64,000 nucleotides of DNA from Dactylorhiza incarnata (lineage: Eukaryota > Streptophyta > Magnoliopsida > Asparagales > Orchidaceae): the NCBI GenBank assembly GCA_033032865.1, contig JAWHQI010001222.1, forward strand, positions 36,855-100,854, written 5' to 3'. Below the pieces are notes generated by a model that was given only the letters and a program-made list of their open reading frames with translations, did no database searches and was not told the origin of the DNA. Shown in pieces: positions 34,608-45,908 of the stretch. The stretch's first letter is position 1. Each line of letters opens with the position of its first letter. A program made the position numbers and the translations under genes.

Positions 34608-36262
34608 TGTTGGACATGTGCGTCACATCCTTTTGTTTGAGAATAACAAATCCAAAATTGTATTTGATCTTGCTTGTCGTGTGTTTAGAGTGTGCAGGAA
34701 CTATAAGTGCAATACTCCACAGGTAGAAAACAGATTGGAGACGACTCTTTGGAAAGTGTGCTAACGCTCGCGTTAGTTGTTAACGCCCCGCGTTAACAAC
34801 CGCAGTGAAGGAAACTGCGTTCGACGAAATCAGAAGGAAACTGCGTTCGACGAATGGAACCTGCGTTCGACGAAATCTGAAGGCGCTCGATGAAATTTGA
34901 AGAAAAGTCCGCTCGACGAACTGAACCTGCGCTCGACTTATTGCGTTCGACGAACTCAACTGCGCTCGACGAATTGGAGCGTTCAACGAACTAAACTGTG
35001 CTCAACGGTTTGAAGTTAACTGCGCTCGACTTATTGCGTTCGACGAACTGAACTGCGATCGACGAATTGGAGCGTTCGATGAACTGAACTGCGATCGACG
35101 AATTGAAGTTAACTGCGCTTGACGATAGCACGTTCGACGAAATGTGTTGCATTCGATGAAATTTGTTTCAGCTACGATCCTGACGGTTGCGGTTGACGAA
35201 ATGGGATTCTGTTCTACGAAGGCGCGTTCGATGAAATTAGTTTCGTTCGACGAAATTTGGTTCTGCCATGCTCCCGACGCTATGCACGATCTCAGCAACT
35301 ATCGTACACATTCACTAACGTCGGCGTTAACTCTTAACACCACGTGTTAGCTCCCGTGGCTAATTAAAGTACAGCCCTCTCATTCTATGTGTGCTGATTC
35401 CAGAATTCTGATACTTTGGAGAGAGGTCCTTGTACAACAATTAAGAGATCTCCCTTGGGCTATCATGAAGATCTAAAGAGGATTTTGAAGGAGAAGGTCT
35501 ACAACGCATATCCCATACGAAGGACGATCATTTCAAGAACGCCAACATCTACATCGCCTTCAGAATTTCTTGGGGAGTTTCTCTTTACTTATCTTGTAAT
35601 CTTTTATTTTATTCTCTTTGCAATTTGTGTGGAGAAATCGTTCGGGGAGAACGTCGGATTCCGGGAAGGATTTCGTGGGTAAATTTATCTTGTGTTAGCG
35701 ACTAGGTCTGGGTAGGACTTAGGGGGAAATTCGCCTTGTGTTGGCGACTAGGTCTAGGTGATTAGATCTAGGGGTGCTCGAGGCCATATCCCGTGAAGGA
35801 TTGGCTAGAGCGGCTTGAGGCCATATCCGGGGAAGGATAGGCTAAAGCCAACTGGTTTATGGGGATACAAGTCGGTATAGAAAAGGAAAAGAAATTTTCA
35901 TGTGTACGCCTCCGATTTCTAGCGATATTGAAATCAAATTTATGTAAACACCTTTTCATATGAATAAAATCATGTCTCAATTTGTGTTTACTTGATTTCT
36001 CTCCTTTGGCATAATCTCTAAAATATTGGTTACTAAGTTTTCAATTATAAATACTTTATCTAAATTGTTTATTTTAATCTCTTTCATCACAAAACAATTT
36101 AGTACTTGTTTATAAACTTGGTTATTATGATATTATCTTAATTTAACTTAATTGTTATTTCGTTCTAATATTACTTTAAACAATTTAGTAAATCGTCTAA
36201 AAATTTAAAAAGAACTTTATCCCCTTATTCACCCCCCTCTTAGGGCGCTTATCGATCCAACA
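34608..36262 (+). repeat. 3' LTR of the Sirevirus-like element
   Basis: 1655 bp. Starts TGTTGGACATG, ends GATCCAACA, then TTGAC (36263-36267). Aligns throughout with 27397-29082; the length difference is mainly the C run and small deletions. Confidence 0.93.
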
Positions 36263-36267
36263 TTGAC

Positions 36268-36916
36268 TACCTCAGCCCAGAAATATTCTGGGAGTGAGGA
36301 GTCACTAAGTAATGTTCTCCCAGCCTCTATTAAGGTCCTATTCCTCTTCTCAGCCACACCATTTTGCTGTGGAGTCCTTGGGGAGAAAAATTCTTGGGTG
36401 ATACCAAATTCTTGATAAAACCTTGTTATTGCCCCAGATTGAAATTTTTACTATGGTCAGTTCTAGTCTTGACCACAGTACATTGGAGTTCATTCTGGAT
36501 TGCCTTAACATGGTTTATAAAGACATCTAAAGTATCAGATTTCTTCTTAAGGAAGAATACTCATGTATACTTTGAATGATCATCAACAATCACCAAGGTA
36601 TACGACTTCCCACCTAAGCTCTGAATTGGCAAAGGACCAAACAAGTCCATTTGCAATAGATAAAGACATCTTTCAGTGTCTTTGGAGACAATGCTTTTAA
36701 AGGTGGCCCTTGTTTGCTTGCCCATTTGGCATGCATGACATGGACCACTTTTAACACATTTCAAATTAGGACTATTTCTAACTAGGTTTTTAGAAAAACA
36801 TCCTATACATTATCTTGTAATTAATGTGAGCAAGTCTCTTGTGCCATTGAACACAAAGAGACTCACTTCATTAGCCATAAGACGCATAGGAGAAGAAGAA
36901 GAATTGCAAATAAAAT
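36268..36916 (-). pseudogene. copia-R integrase, N-terminal and core
   Basis: On the minus strand the segment holds GAG-pre-integrase and integrase: WHKRLAHINYK and CHACQMGKQ (HHCC zinc), then MDLFGPLPI and VIVDDHSKY, a TRTDHSKNF form of the second Asp motif, and QQNGVAEKRNRT with the catalytic Glu. It runs into the insertion at 36267/27391. Small frame breaks are present around 36770-36860. Together with 25266-27391 it forms one pol. Confidence 0.85.
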
Positions 36917-37359
36917 TGAGAGGACCCAGCGCAACCAACTACACCAAAAGCCCGGACTGTTGGTGAAGGCGCAACTTGATCTTTATATCAATGGAAGGGC
37001 GCTACGGGTCAAGTGAGGAGACGTTGGACCCAACAATCCCCCCCCCCCCAGCGTCCAGCACGACCCGCAATTCAGAGGTGCTCCACATGGCCCGCAGGCT
37101 CAGATGTGGCTTGACACATGGCTGCGGCCGCCTGACCCACAAGGACCCACACAGGTAGAGAGAATTTCAGGAATTATCAACGCCCCCCCCCCCCCCCCCC
37201 CCCCCCCGGTCTCGAACCCGCAACCTGCTTTGATACCAATTGAGAGGACCCAGCGCAACCAACTACACCAAAATCCCGGACTGTTGGTGAAGGCGCAACT
37301 TGATCTTTATATCAATGGAAGGGCGCTACGGGTCAAGTGAGGAGACGCTGGACCCAACA
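36917..37359 (-). mobile_element. TRIM (miniature LTR retrotransposon)
   Basis: 443 bp. Two 119-bp terminal direct repeats (36917-37035 and 37241-37359), on the minus strand starting TGTTGGGTCC and ending GGTCCTCTCA, and an exact target duplication AAAAT (36912-36916, 37360-37364). The interior is 205 bp and non-coding. A primer site TGGTATCAAAGC lies next to the 5' repeat (plus 37227-37238), and a G-rich PPT (plus-strand C run 37037-37050) lies next to the 3' repeat. A 25-base C run is at 37183-37207. It inserted between protease and integrase of copia-R. Confidence 0.93.
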
Positions 37360-37364
37360 AAAAT

Positions 37365-38123
37365 CTAAGCAATACACATTCCCACTCCTAGTGCCTGAGA
37401 GAATGATCTCTAAGTCATGTGACTTTTTGATCAAGCACTTATCATTGTGGAATTCAATGACATAGCCTAAGTCACATAGTTGACTTATGCTTACAAGGTT
37501 GTGTTGCAAACCTTCAACATAAGCCAGTTTTGTGATGGAGACTATGCCATTGGAAATCATGTTATAACCTCTGGTGATGCCTTTTTCTGATCCACCAAAG
37601 ATGACCTTTGGTCCATTCTTCACAGCTTTGTATTCCTGTAGAAGACTTTCGGTACCTATCATGTGCCTTGAGCACCCACTGTCCAAGTACCATATTTGCC
37701 CAAGGCTGGTACTTGAACTAACTTGTAAGAAGGAATTTAATTACCCTTAAGAGCCCAATTAATTTTGGGTCCTAGGTTCTTGTTAGCATGAAAAGATGAC
37801 ATCACACCTGCTGCAACCTTTACAGAAAGGCTCTTCTTAGCACTTGGCACATTGGGATTGTGTCAACAATCTATGGCAAAGTTTCCCACCTTACCACAGC
37901 ACCAACATTCATGAATGTTGTATCTCCTCTTCTGAACATTTCTTGAGGTAGAATGAGCATTAATATGCTTGTGTTCAGGAGGGGAGACAACAATATTCTT
38001 CTTGTTCCTTTCAGCAATGATCTGGTTAAAGGTTAACCTGTGGACAGTCTTAGCAGCCTTTATCTTAATGACATCAGCTTGCCTTGGCTTGGAAGCTAGG
38101 CAAGATTTGATGGCATCAGACAC
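37365..38123 (-). pseudogene. copia-R protease, GAG-pre-integrase and gag knuckle
   Basis: The minus-strand frame 37686-37365 begins MDSGCSRHMIGT, the copia protease active site (DSGCS), followed by GNVYCLDF, the start of the GAG-pre-integrase domain, where the TRIM interrupts. Just upstream, 38123-37863 contains the gag nucleocapsid knuckle as CWCCGKVGNFAIDC. The His of CX2CX4HX4C is replaced by Asn, so zinc binding is doubtful. An in-frame stop follows directly after the knuckle. Confidence 0.85.
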
Positions 38124-40073
38124 TAGCTGTCAGGCCTGTCTACAGGTTTGACAGCAGCCAAGTTCTTTGCTGGAATGAACTTGGAAGAGCTTGCTTCCTT
38201 ACTCTTGAATGATGGAGCTGAAGTACCAAACACAAATGGTCCAGCTTGAGCCATTTGAATTTCTTCATGGGGAGCCTTCATAACACTCATCCACATGCCC
38301 TTTCTTCTACTATGAGAAGAGTGTTTTCCTTCCTATAAGAGTTCCCATTCTTCCAGTGACCATACATGCGGTCATGGTCATAGTTGTTAGAGGGAAGTTA
38401 GACCTTTTGAAAGGTGGTATGAGGCTTAGCCTTAGCCTTGCTCTTTTTTCCACTCCCTTCTCCCACTTTCATTTTATTGAACCCTAGTACTCTTCTATTG
38501 GTTGGAGAAGAAAAGGTGTCAATAAATGGAAGCACTGATTTTGGCTTGGAGAATTGAGCCACTAGGCTCATTTCTTTGAGAAGCTTCTCCTCAAGGTCCT
38601 TGATGACCTTGTTCTTTTGGGATATAGTGCTCAATTGGACAATTGTTATCCCCTTGAGTTGGCTTATTTCTCTACTCATCTGAGCCACCAGGGTAGGTGA
38701 CTCAGTGCTATCATTCTTAGCCAACTTAAGGGAAGCAATTTCTTGAGCTTGTCTCTTGCCAGATTCTTGCTCTTTTTAGAGCATCCAATAAGGCATCATA
38801 CTTATCAATCAATTGATTGACAGCCACTTCAAATTCTGAATAATTTTCATCAATTGATGAGCATGCTTTAGAGTCTGGTATTGACTCAACTCAGAAGAAG
38901 GGGGAAGAGTGGGTACCTTATCAGGAATGTTCTGACTGTCTTCATCATCATCAGTTATGGCCATCAAGCCCTGATGTTCTCTAGCTTCTTCATCCTCCTC
39001 TATGTCACTGTCAGAGTGTGATAGAGGGGCCCTGATGCCCACCTTTGCAGCAGGAAAGTCCTCATCTTCCTCAGCAGCAAACAACCCAATATAGGCTTCT
39101 TCTTCTTCATCTGAGTCTGAGGATGAAGAATCAGATTCACTCCAGCTTTTGTCCTTCTTGAAACACGTTTAACATGTTTAGAGTCATACATGTCCCCCTT
39201 TAGGTTCTGCTTGTCTGATCTGTTGAGATCCTTCCTGGAATGTCAGGAGGAGGAAAGCTTGTTCTTCCACTGCTTTCTCCTCCCCATCTTCTTGAAATGC
39301 CTTGAGAAGGCAGCAAAATCCTCATCAGAAGAGCTGGACTTAAAATTTTCTAAGCCAGCAGCCCTTCTTGGAGGTGTAGGCATCCTTGCCTTGCTCTTCT
39401 TGGATCCCTCGGCCTTGAGGGCCACAGTCCTCTCATAGGAGAGCAGCTTTCCAAACAGAGTATGGGGAGGAGTCTCACCCAGCTTTGCCACCTCCCTGAT
39501 GGCACAGATCTTGGTATCCCAGTCTCTAGTTAGAGATCTTAGGAATTTGTTATTCAGCTCATAATGAGTGAAGGTCCTTTCATAGGTCCTCAACTCATTC
39601 ACTATCCTGAAGAATCTTTCATAGCAATCAGCTATACATTCTAGGCTTTGCTGCCTGAAGGCTTCATATTCCTGATTGAGGAGGGATTTCCTATCATCCC
39701 TCACCTCTTCAGTCCCTTCCATGTACACTATTAGTGTATCCCACATTTCCTTGATAGTCTCACAGTGTACCAAGTTCTGGAATGTTGAATCTTCAATAGC
39801 ATTTACTATAATGTTTTGAGCTCTTTTGTCCATTGTTGCCAATGATATCTCATCCTTTGTCATTTCAGTGTATGACTTGCCTACCTGTCTAGTAGAATCA
39901 ATGGTGGAGGGCTTTGTGATAAGAAAGGGGCCCTCCTGAACAGTGATATAAATCCTAGGGTCTGAGGCCTCCATGAAAAGCCTAACCCTTTGCTTCCAAA
40001 TGCCAAAGGTTTTCTTTTTGCATATAGGAAGCTTCATAGACCCCATCTCCTTATGAACTCCATTGGTAGCCAT
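38124..40073 (-). pseudogene. gag: copia-R gag
   Basis: It opens at ATG 40073 with a 276-codon frame to 39243 holding the copia gag/UBN2-type domain (FGIWKQRVRLFMEA, ATMDKRAQNIIVNAIED, IKEMWDTLIVYMEGTEEV, SLLNQEYEAFR, ELNNKFLRSLTRDWD). Further segments (39191-38809, acidic; 38724-38398, coiled-coil-prone with QMSREISQLKG) are separated by stops or frame changes. Products would form the virus-like particle shell. The long gag with acidic and coiled-coil parts fits Sireviruses. Confidence 0.85.
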
Positions 40074-40140
40074 TGGATTCAGATCTTACTATACCTATGT
40101 AGGACTTGGTCAGACTGTTAAGTCCTTTTTGACCAACCTC

Positions 40141-40152
40141 CCTATGATACCA
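40141..40152 (-). promoter_or_regulatory. Primer-binding site of copia-R
   Basis: Minus strand TGGTATCATAGG, 10 of 12 matches to the initiator tRNA-Met site, two bases inside the LTR end at 40155. Confidence 0.75.
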
Positions 40153-40154
40153 CT

Positions 40155-43100
40155 TGATAGTTTATAGGTATGTAGTCTTATTCACCTAGAGGGGGGGTGA
40201 ATAGGTCTCTTTGAATTTTACTTAATTACTTTTGCTAGTAAACAAAATATCAAGCACATACAGAAAACACACAAGTGTTTATAGTGGTTCCCCAAGACAG
40301 TGTGTCTATGGGTAGTCCACTTTCACTCTACACCTTTCTAACAATGTGTTAGACAAGGCCAACTCCTCCAATATCAGCTCCTAGAGCATACAACTCAGAT
40401 CCCTCAAGATCTATCAGGCTTGCTCCAAGCCCTACCTCAGGCCAACCAAGCCTACCACTCAAAGTACTCCCACTTCTACAACTCAGAGATCCCCTTGACC
40501 TCCTACCTCGTTCCTATCAAGAAGCCCTACTTCTCAGGCAAATTTCCCTACAACTCAGGCTAAACAGCCATGCAACTCCAGGCCTAATAGCCCTACAGCT
40601 CAGGTTCAACAACCCTACACACTCAGGCAATGTGCCTTACAAGCTCAGAACAATACAGTTCCTACAGTGAATAAATGTTAAGCTTACAACATTAGACAGC
40701 ACTAGAATTATGTCTTCTGTTGTTCCTGCACAGCTGGTGCTTCCTTGAAACTTGGCTGAATGTAAACGTAGTCCTTGCTTCTATCTGATCCTTCTCTTCA
40801 GTTAAGGAGAAAGGATCACCTTGATCTTCTGAGTAGAAGAGTTATCTTCTCTCCTTATGTCTTCTTACTGGTTCAGTAAGCAGGAGGAGGAGAGATCTTG
40901 AAAGTCGTCAATGGAACATTGATAATGGCTGATAAGTAGTATTTATATATCTTTTTAATAGAAAATTTTGTAAATATTTAATATGTATTTTTCTTTTTCA
41001 TGTCAATTTTAGGTCATAAGTAATTATTTTGTAATTTTGTTTCTAACTTAGCTTAATTTCAATTTTTGCAGAATTTTAGGAAAAATTGGAGAAAATCATA
41101 AGTTACACCCTCAGTCACGCCCGTGACCAAGGGCGTGTGACCTAAAGATCTGTGTTCGACGAAAACCGAGTTGCGTTCGACGAAACTCAAGTTGCATTCG
41201 ACGAACGCTCTCTGCCAAGGCGTTCGACGAAAACCGAGCTGCGTTCGACGAACGCTCTCTACCGAGGTTTTCGACGAAACCCAAGCTGCGTTTGATGAAA
41301 TCTCTCTACCTTCGACGAAACCCAAGCTGCGTTCGACGAACTCTCTATCTAGGCGTTCGACAAATCCACCGCCGCGCCGCAAACCAGCCCATGCTGCAAT
41401 TAATGAAGTCGACCCATGTCACGCCCGTGACCCAAAGTCACGCCCGTGACCATGAGGCGTGTAAATTTAGAATCTTCCTAGCTGGCTGCCGTCGAGATGT
41501 GGAGAAGCCATCGAGAAGTCAACCCAAGTCACGCCCGTGACCCATAGGTCACGCCCGTGACTTTCGCGCATGATTCCTACTCGCTGCCGCGCCGAATTAA
41601 AGCCCATGCTTCATTGATTGCAGCCACCCAGGTACACGCCCGTGACCCAATTTACATGGGCATGTAATGTCCATTTTTTTCCCTCCGTCATGCAAGCTCC
41701 ACGCCGCCGTCCTAGCCGATGCAGAATAGTGATTACACGCCACAGGGTCACGCCCGTGACCGAGGGCGTGTAACCCCAAAATTTCTCCTATAAATTCTGA
41801 AGCTCATTTCCAGCAAACCCTCAACTGCCCCCTGCCCATTTGAGCTGTTCTTGTACAGTTTTCCTTATTTTTCATGTTTTAGTTAGTTTTTTTTATTAAT
41901 GCAATTTCCTTTCTTAAGCTTAGTTTAATTTTTGTATTTTCATTCCATGCAAGCTAGTTTAGATTTACTTTCATGCAATGTAATGTAGTTTTCAATTTAT
42001 GTAATCTCTTTAATTTATGAAATGAAATTTTAAGCTTTTCCTTTTACTTATGCAAAAATCTCATCTTCTCTCCTCTTTTTTCTTATTTTTCCTTCAGCTA
42101 ATTTTTAGTAGTTATTGATTTTTAGTAAGCTTTGATTCGAAATTATCTTTTCCTTATTATCATTTCTTCTCCCCTTAGATTTATTCTCGAAATATAACGA
42201 TATCGAGTTCATATTCCGGTTATGAATTTTGGTATTTATTTTCATATTCTAGTTAGCCGAGAGGCCGTGCGTACGAATCGATCACTAGAGAATAAAAAGA
42301 ATTACACGCACCCCTCGAGAGAGGATGACGTAAATCTTCTGGATATGAGTCAAATCCTATAGCGGGATTCATCAGCGTAAAGCAAGTCCTAGGTAATCAA
42401 TTATAGGACGAGAGTCCGGTTGATTTTTCCTAAGCTTAATTAGGCATTAACCTCGAGAGAGGCATGGTCGAGCTTCAGGAATCCCCACGGTCAAGGCATA
42501 GAGTTGAATGATAGTATTTATCTTTTCATTTCATTTCAAAGCAAGTTTAAATCAAGTTTTGCTTTTCATTATTTCTCTTTTTGTTCTCTTTTATTTAGCT
42601 TTAATTATCACTCCTTTCTAATATTATTCCCGATGAAATAATAGTTAGCTTTCTCGAAGTAGAAGTACTCGACAGACCCGAGTTTAATACGACCTTGATA
42701 ATTTTCTAAAAATATCCTATACTATACTCGATAAGGTATACTTGCCTTTATCGAATAAGTAGTTTGGATAAACGATACAAAAACTCTGTAGGAAGCTTTT
42801 CCTCTCCAATTTCTTATTTTCCTTTTTTTATACAGTTTTCGGCGTCGCCGCCGCGGCGTAATCGTCGATATTCCAAAAGAAGGAAAGACCATTAATTATA
42901 TTCATCGAAGTAGGATAATGGTTAGTTTCTCAAAGTAAGAGTACTCGCAAGACGCCTCGAAAGCGCCCGCCGAATTCTATCCTCATCAACAAAAGCTTTT
43001 CCTGCGGCGAATAAATTTCCATATCAATGGCCTTCTTCTTTTCAGTATATCAACAGGTCCTTTTGAAAGTGCCCTAACATTTTCTTTTATATTTCATGTG

Positions 43101-43570
43101 TCTTCAACGGCTCTTAGAAAGGCCCCTGACACATTGGATGAGGATAAAATGCTTTATCACTTATTTACAGTTGTTTGCGCCAAAAGAAAGTCGCACCCTG
43201 TCTTCTTCCAGATTTGAATCTGTCTCAGCGGTTGGGCTAAGGCTGCCTTCTGTCTCAGCTGGTTGAACTGCTTTCGTCTCAGTGGATCCGATGAGAAAGT
43301 TTCTCTTCTCAGCAGATTTTGTCTATCTGCAACTCAGTAGAGGCAGATCACTTCTCAGCGGCTCCTGGTCCCGTCTCAGCAATTCCGCTGAGATAATGAC
43401 TCCTTCTCAGCGGTTTTGACAGCAAACCTCTGAACTTATTCCAATGTTTGGAATATCTTAACCCCACACATTCCTGATGCAAAGTAAGGTTTATCAAATA
43501 TAATATGTACTTAGCATTGTGAGTGATGCCTCTTCAAATCAACGGAACATTGATGTGAATATTCCCAATA
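40155..43570 (-). repeat. 5' LTR of copia-R, interrupted
   Basis: Same plus-strand start TGATAGTTTATAGG as 13014. The right end CCCAATA precedes GTTAT (43571-43575). LTR sequence is 40155-40929 and 43032-43570 (about 1.31 kb); the rest is the 40930-43026 insertion plus its duplicated ATGGC. Confidence 0.9.
40930..43026. mobile_element. Insertion with LTR-like ends inside the copia-R LTR (probable solo LTR)
   Basis: 2097 bp from TGATAAGTAG to CCATATCA, flanked by an exact ATGGC duplication (40925-40929, 43027-43031), so it has TG...CA ends. No coding region, PBS or internal part was found, consistent with a solo LTR of unassigned family. It contains about ten TTCGACGAA words (41155-41365) and about seven copies of the near-palindrome GTCACGCCCGTGAC (41095-41760). 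Confidence 0.75.
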
Positions 43571-43575
43571 GTTAT

Positions 43576-44489
43576 TTCACTTGTATACTCTTATCAAAAC
43601 ACCTTATGCACACATCATTGTTTTTCATAAAGCTTCTACTCATGAGAATTGGAACCTAATGCATATTTACATGATTCTCTAAAAACTGAAGTAAAAACAC
43701 TAGATTGCAATGCATGATTTCTACAATGTTTTCTTTACTTGAAATACGAATTAGTTACATTGTGGCTCTTATCTTTTTGAATATGTTAAATCATGCTTGC
43801 CTATTAGTTGTGAAATTTTTCAAGGATAATGCCCATTATATGTGAAAAGTCTAGAAATATTGTTGGAATTGTCCAACCAAAACAAAAATAATTTTTTTTG
43901 CTTATCTTGGTTACCCTGCTCTTCCACATTATTGATTTGATCATGTATTTTTATCATGCTTTATCATGCTTATTTTTAAGGCCTCTTCTTCACTTGTATC
44001 CTTCAAACTCTTTTGTTCATTATTTTCTAACAAGAGGAAGAATGGCTTGGTAAAGAACATGGGATGTTATTACTCACGCTTATCATATTCTTTTTCCGTT
44101 GTGCTACTCTCTCTTGGCTCGATCATGACCTACTTTATGCTTAAAACAAAACTCTTATCCTCTCTTTGTTTGTCCCAACTTTTGTCTTCTTTATTCTAGT
44201 TTTGTTTTCACTCCACCCACTTTTGCTAATATAAAAAGGGGGAGAATAAAATGATAAATCTTAATGATTAAAGGAGTATGATTCACTAGTGTAAGGGGGA
44301 GCATGAATCTAGTTTATGGGAGCATACACTAAGGGGGGCACTTAAGTAGGTGGAGCGCAATTTAAAGAACTCTAATTATAATTCTTATCTCTATATTGCT
44401 TAGTGTCATATATCTTTCTAAAAACACATCTCTTATATATGAATCTAATTTATCTCTATTGGATTTGTTATTATCAAAAGGGGGAGATT
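43576..44489 (+). other. copia-F 3' region (end) and polypurine tract
   Basis: Non-coding. Resembles 33.8-34.6 kb. Several GGGGGAG tracts (about 44238, 44294, 44332) precede the PPT CAAAAGGGGGAGAT that ends at 44489. Confidence 0.75.
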
Positions 44490-44794
44490 GTTAGAATACG
44501 GTTTTCCGCATCCCTTTGATTTGAGAATAACAAATCCTACTTGTATTTGACCTAGTTTGCCATTGTGCTTTTAGCATGCAGGTTTGAACAAAATTGACAC
44601 TAGGATGTTGCATTATTGGTCTGGATTTGCTCACAAGCTGAAATGATGAATGTGGTATAATGCTAGGCACTAGAACTTAACGACAGCGTTGACTTTCGTT
44701 CCCACCAAGACAAAAATTGTTGGAACATGGTATTCCGCATCTCCTAGGTTTGAGAATAACAAATCCTATGTGTATTTGATCATGTGTGTTTAAG
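44490..44794 (+). repeat. copia LTR 5' ends, two in tandem
   Basis: TGTTAGAATACGG at 44490 directly follows the copia-F PPT and is its 3' LTR start. A second, related start TGTTGGAACATGG lies at 44718. Both share the block TTTGAGAATAACAAATCC with the LTRs at 27397 and 34608. How far either extends is unclear because other LTRs follow. Confidence 0.6.
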
Positions 44795-45908
44795 TGTGTA
44801 GGAAACAATGTCATATGACTTAAGGATAACATAAGAAGGTTGCGTCCAAGTTTGCAACCAAAACTCCAACATGGCCAATGAGTGAACACCAGAACCATTG
44901 TCTTCCAAAGATTTTCTCGGATTTTTATACCAAGTTAAAAACCTCTGATATTTTAAAAACAGTAATTTTTATCTTATTTAAATCTTTAAAAATAGCATGA
45001 TTGAATAATAAAATCTGATTATTTTTCATTGGCTGTGTCATCCTCTAATAAACACCATATAAAAATTTCAACTGTTATAATCGAGAAGATTTTTCCCTGA
45101 AATTTTTATAATGATCATAGTTGTTTTATTTAAATCACCAAAATAAGAGGTCATTATACAAATTATTCAAATAATTACAGAGGATGTATATAGATTATAT
45201 GCATCTTCACAAATTTACATTGAATTTACAAACAACTTAAGGGCCTCTGATAAATAAAAAACAGAGAATATCATTGTATTTTAATTAAATAAAATACCAA
45301 ATTATTTCAAAAAAATCTCATAATTTTACAGATCATAGCCCTTCCCAAATGAAACATTTTTTATGTTCAAAGTTTTTCCATCAAAATCCTAGATCAGCCC
45401 TAGAAAATTAAAATATCTCATCTTAAGAAAAAAATACACAACACATGTTAGCGCTAATCTGCGGCTGAGATCGAGCCACAGATCCCGTCCGACAAACCCA
45501 CAGCAGATCTAGCGTCAATCCGCTATGGGGATCCTCGATTTGTTTAATAAAATCAGGGTCGTCTGATCCCAATCACGAGATTAGACAGCACATGTAGGTC
45601 ATCGCGACTTAGGGGCTTACGGGGCCTCCCCGCCGCCATACGGCCGCACCACCACCCCTGGCCGACTTGCCAGGGGCCGGCGCTTCCTCCGGCGGTGATC
45701 CGGCGGCCAGGCGCCTCCGACGACCGCCGGAGTTAGCGCTTACAGAGCTTTAGCTCTCGGGTGTCGTCGGAGCCTCGTTTTCTGACGGCACGACCGCCTT
45801 GATTATTCCCGGAGGGGGTCGCCTACCCTTCTCCGGCGAGGTACAACCTCCCATCGCCACCGGTGGATGCGGGGAGGCTCTCACTGCTCGGCCACCACCC
45901 GAACCTGA

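Larger units (their letters stand above)
27397..36262 (+). mobile_element. Sirevirus-like copia derivative without pol
   Basis: LTRs 27397-29082 and 34608-36262, TG...CA ends (TGTTGAACATG; GATACAACA/GATCCAACA), target duplication TTGAC (27392-27396, 36263-36267) inside copia-R integrase. The PBS TGGCATCAGAGC is 2 bp inside the 5' LTR and the PPT AAAAGGGGAAGAT precedes the 3' LTR. The interior (5.5 kb) has only decayed gag-type sequence and then about 3.9 kb of AT-rich non-coding DNA. No protease, integrase, RT or RNase H is present. The 3' part resembles the copia-F 3' region, so it is probably a non-autonomous relative of that family. Confidence 0.92.
13014..43570 (-). mobile_element. Ty1/copia element copia-R with five nested insertions
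   Basis: A minus-strand element with LTRs at 13014-14326 (3') and 40155-43570 (5', interrupted), about 1.31 kb each after removing the insertion. Target duplication is GTTAT (13009-13013, 43571-43575). Minus-strand order: PBS 40152-40141, gag 40073-37.9 kb, protease, integrase, RT, RNase H (ends 25266), an extra ORF (24688-14683), PPT ATATGGGGAGAT at about 14338-14327. Nested insertions are at 15197-16315, 16355-22487, 27397-36262, 36917-37359 and 40930-43026. Gag, the extra downstream ORF and the layout fit a Sirevirus-type copia element (inference). Confidence 0.9.
1..44489 (+). mobile_element. Ty1/copia element copia-F, split by nested insertions
   Basis: Three blocks (1-467, 10365-13013, 43571-44489) read as one plus-strand copia element once nested insertions are set aside. 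The first two blocks meet exactly inside reverse transcriptase across the TTAAA duplication of E1. The second and third meet across the GTTAT duplication of copia-R (13009-13013 and 43571-43575). Order seen: RT, RNase H, a long AT-rich 3' untranslated region, a polypurine tract (about 44475-44489), then an LTR start at 44490. The 5' LTR, gag, protease and most of integrase lie left of the window. The 3' region resembles that of the Sirevirus-like element at 27.4-36.3 kb, which suggests the same lineage (inference). Confidence 0.8.
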
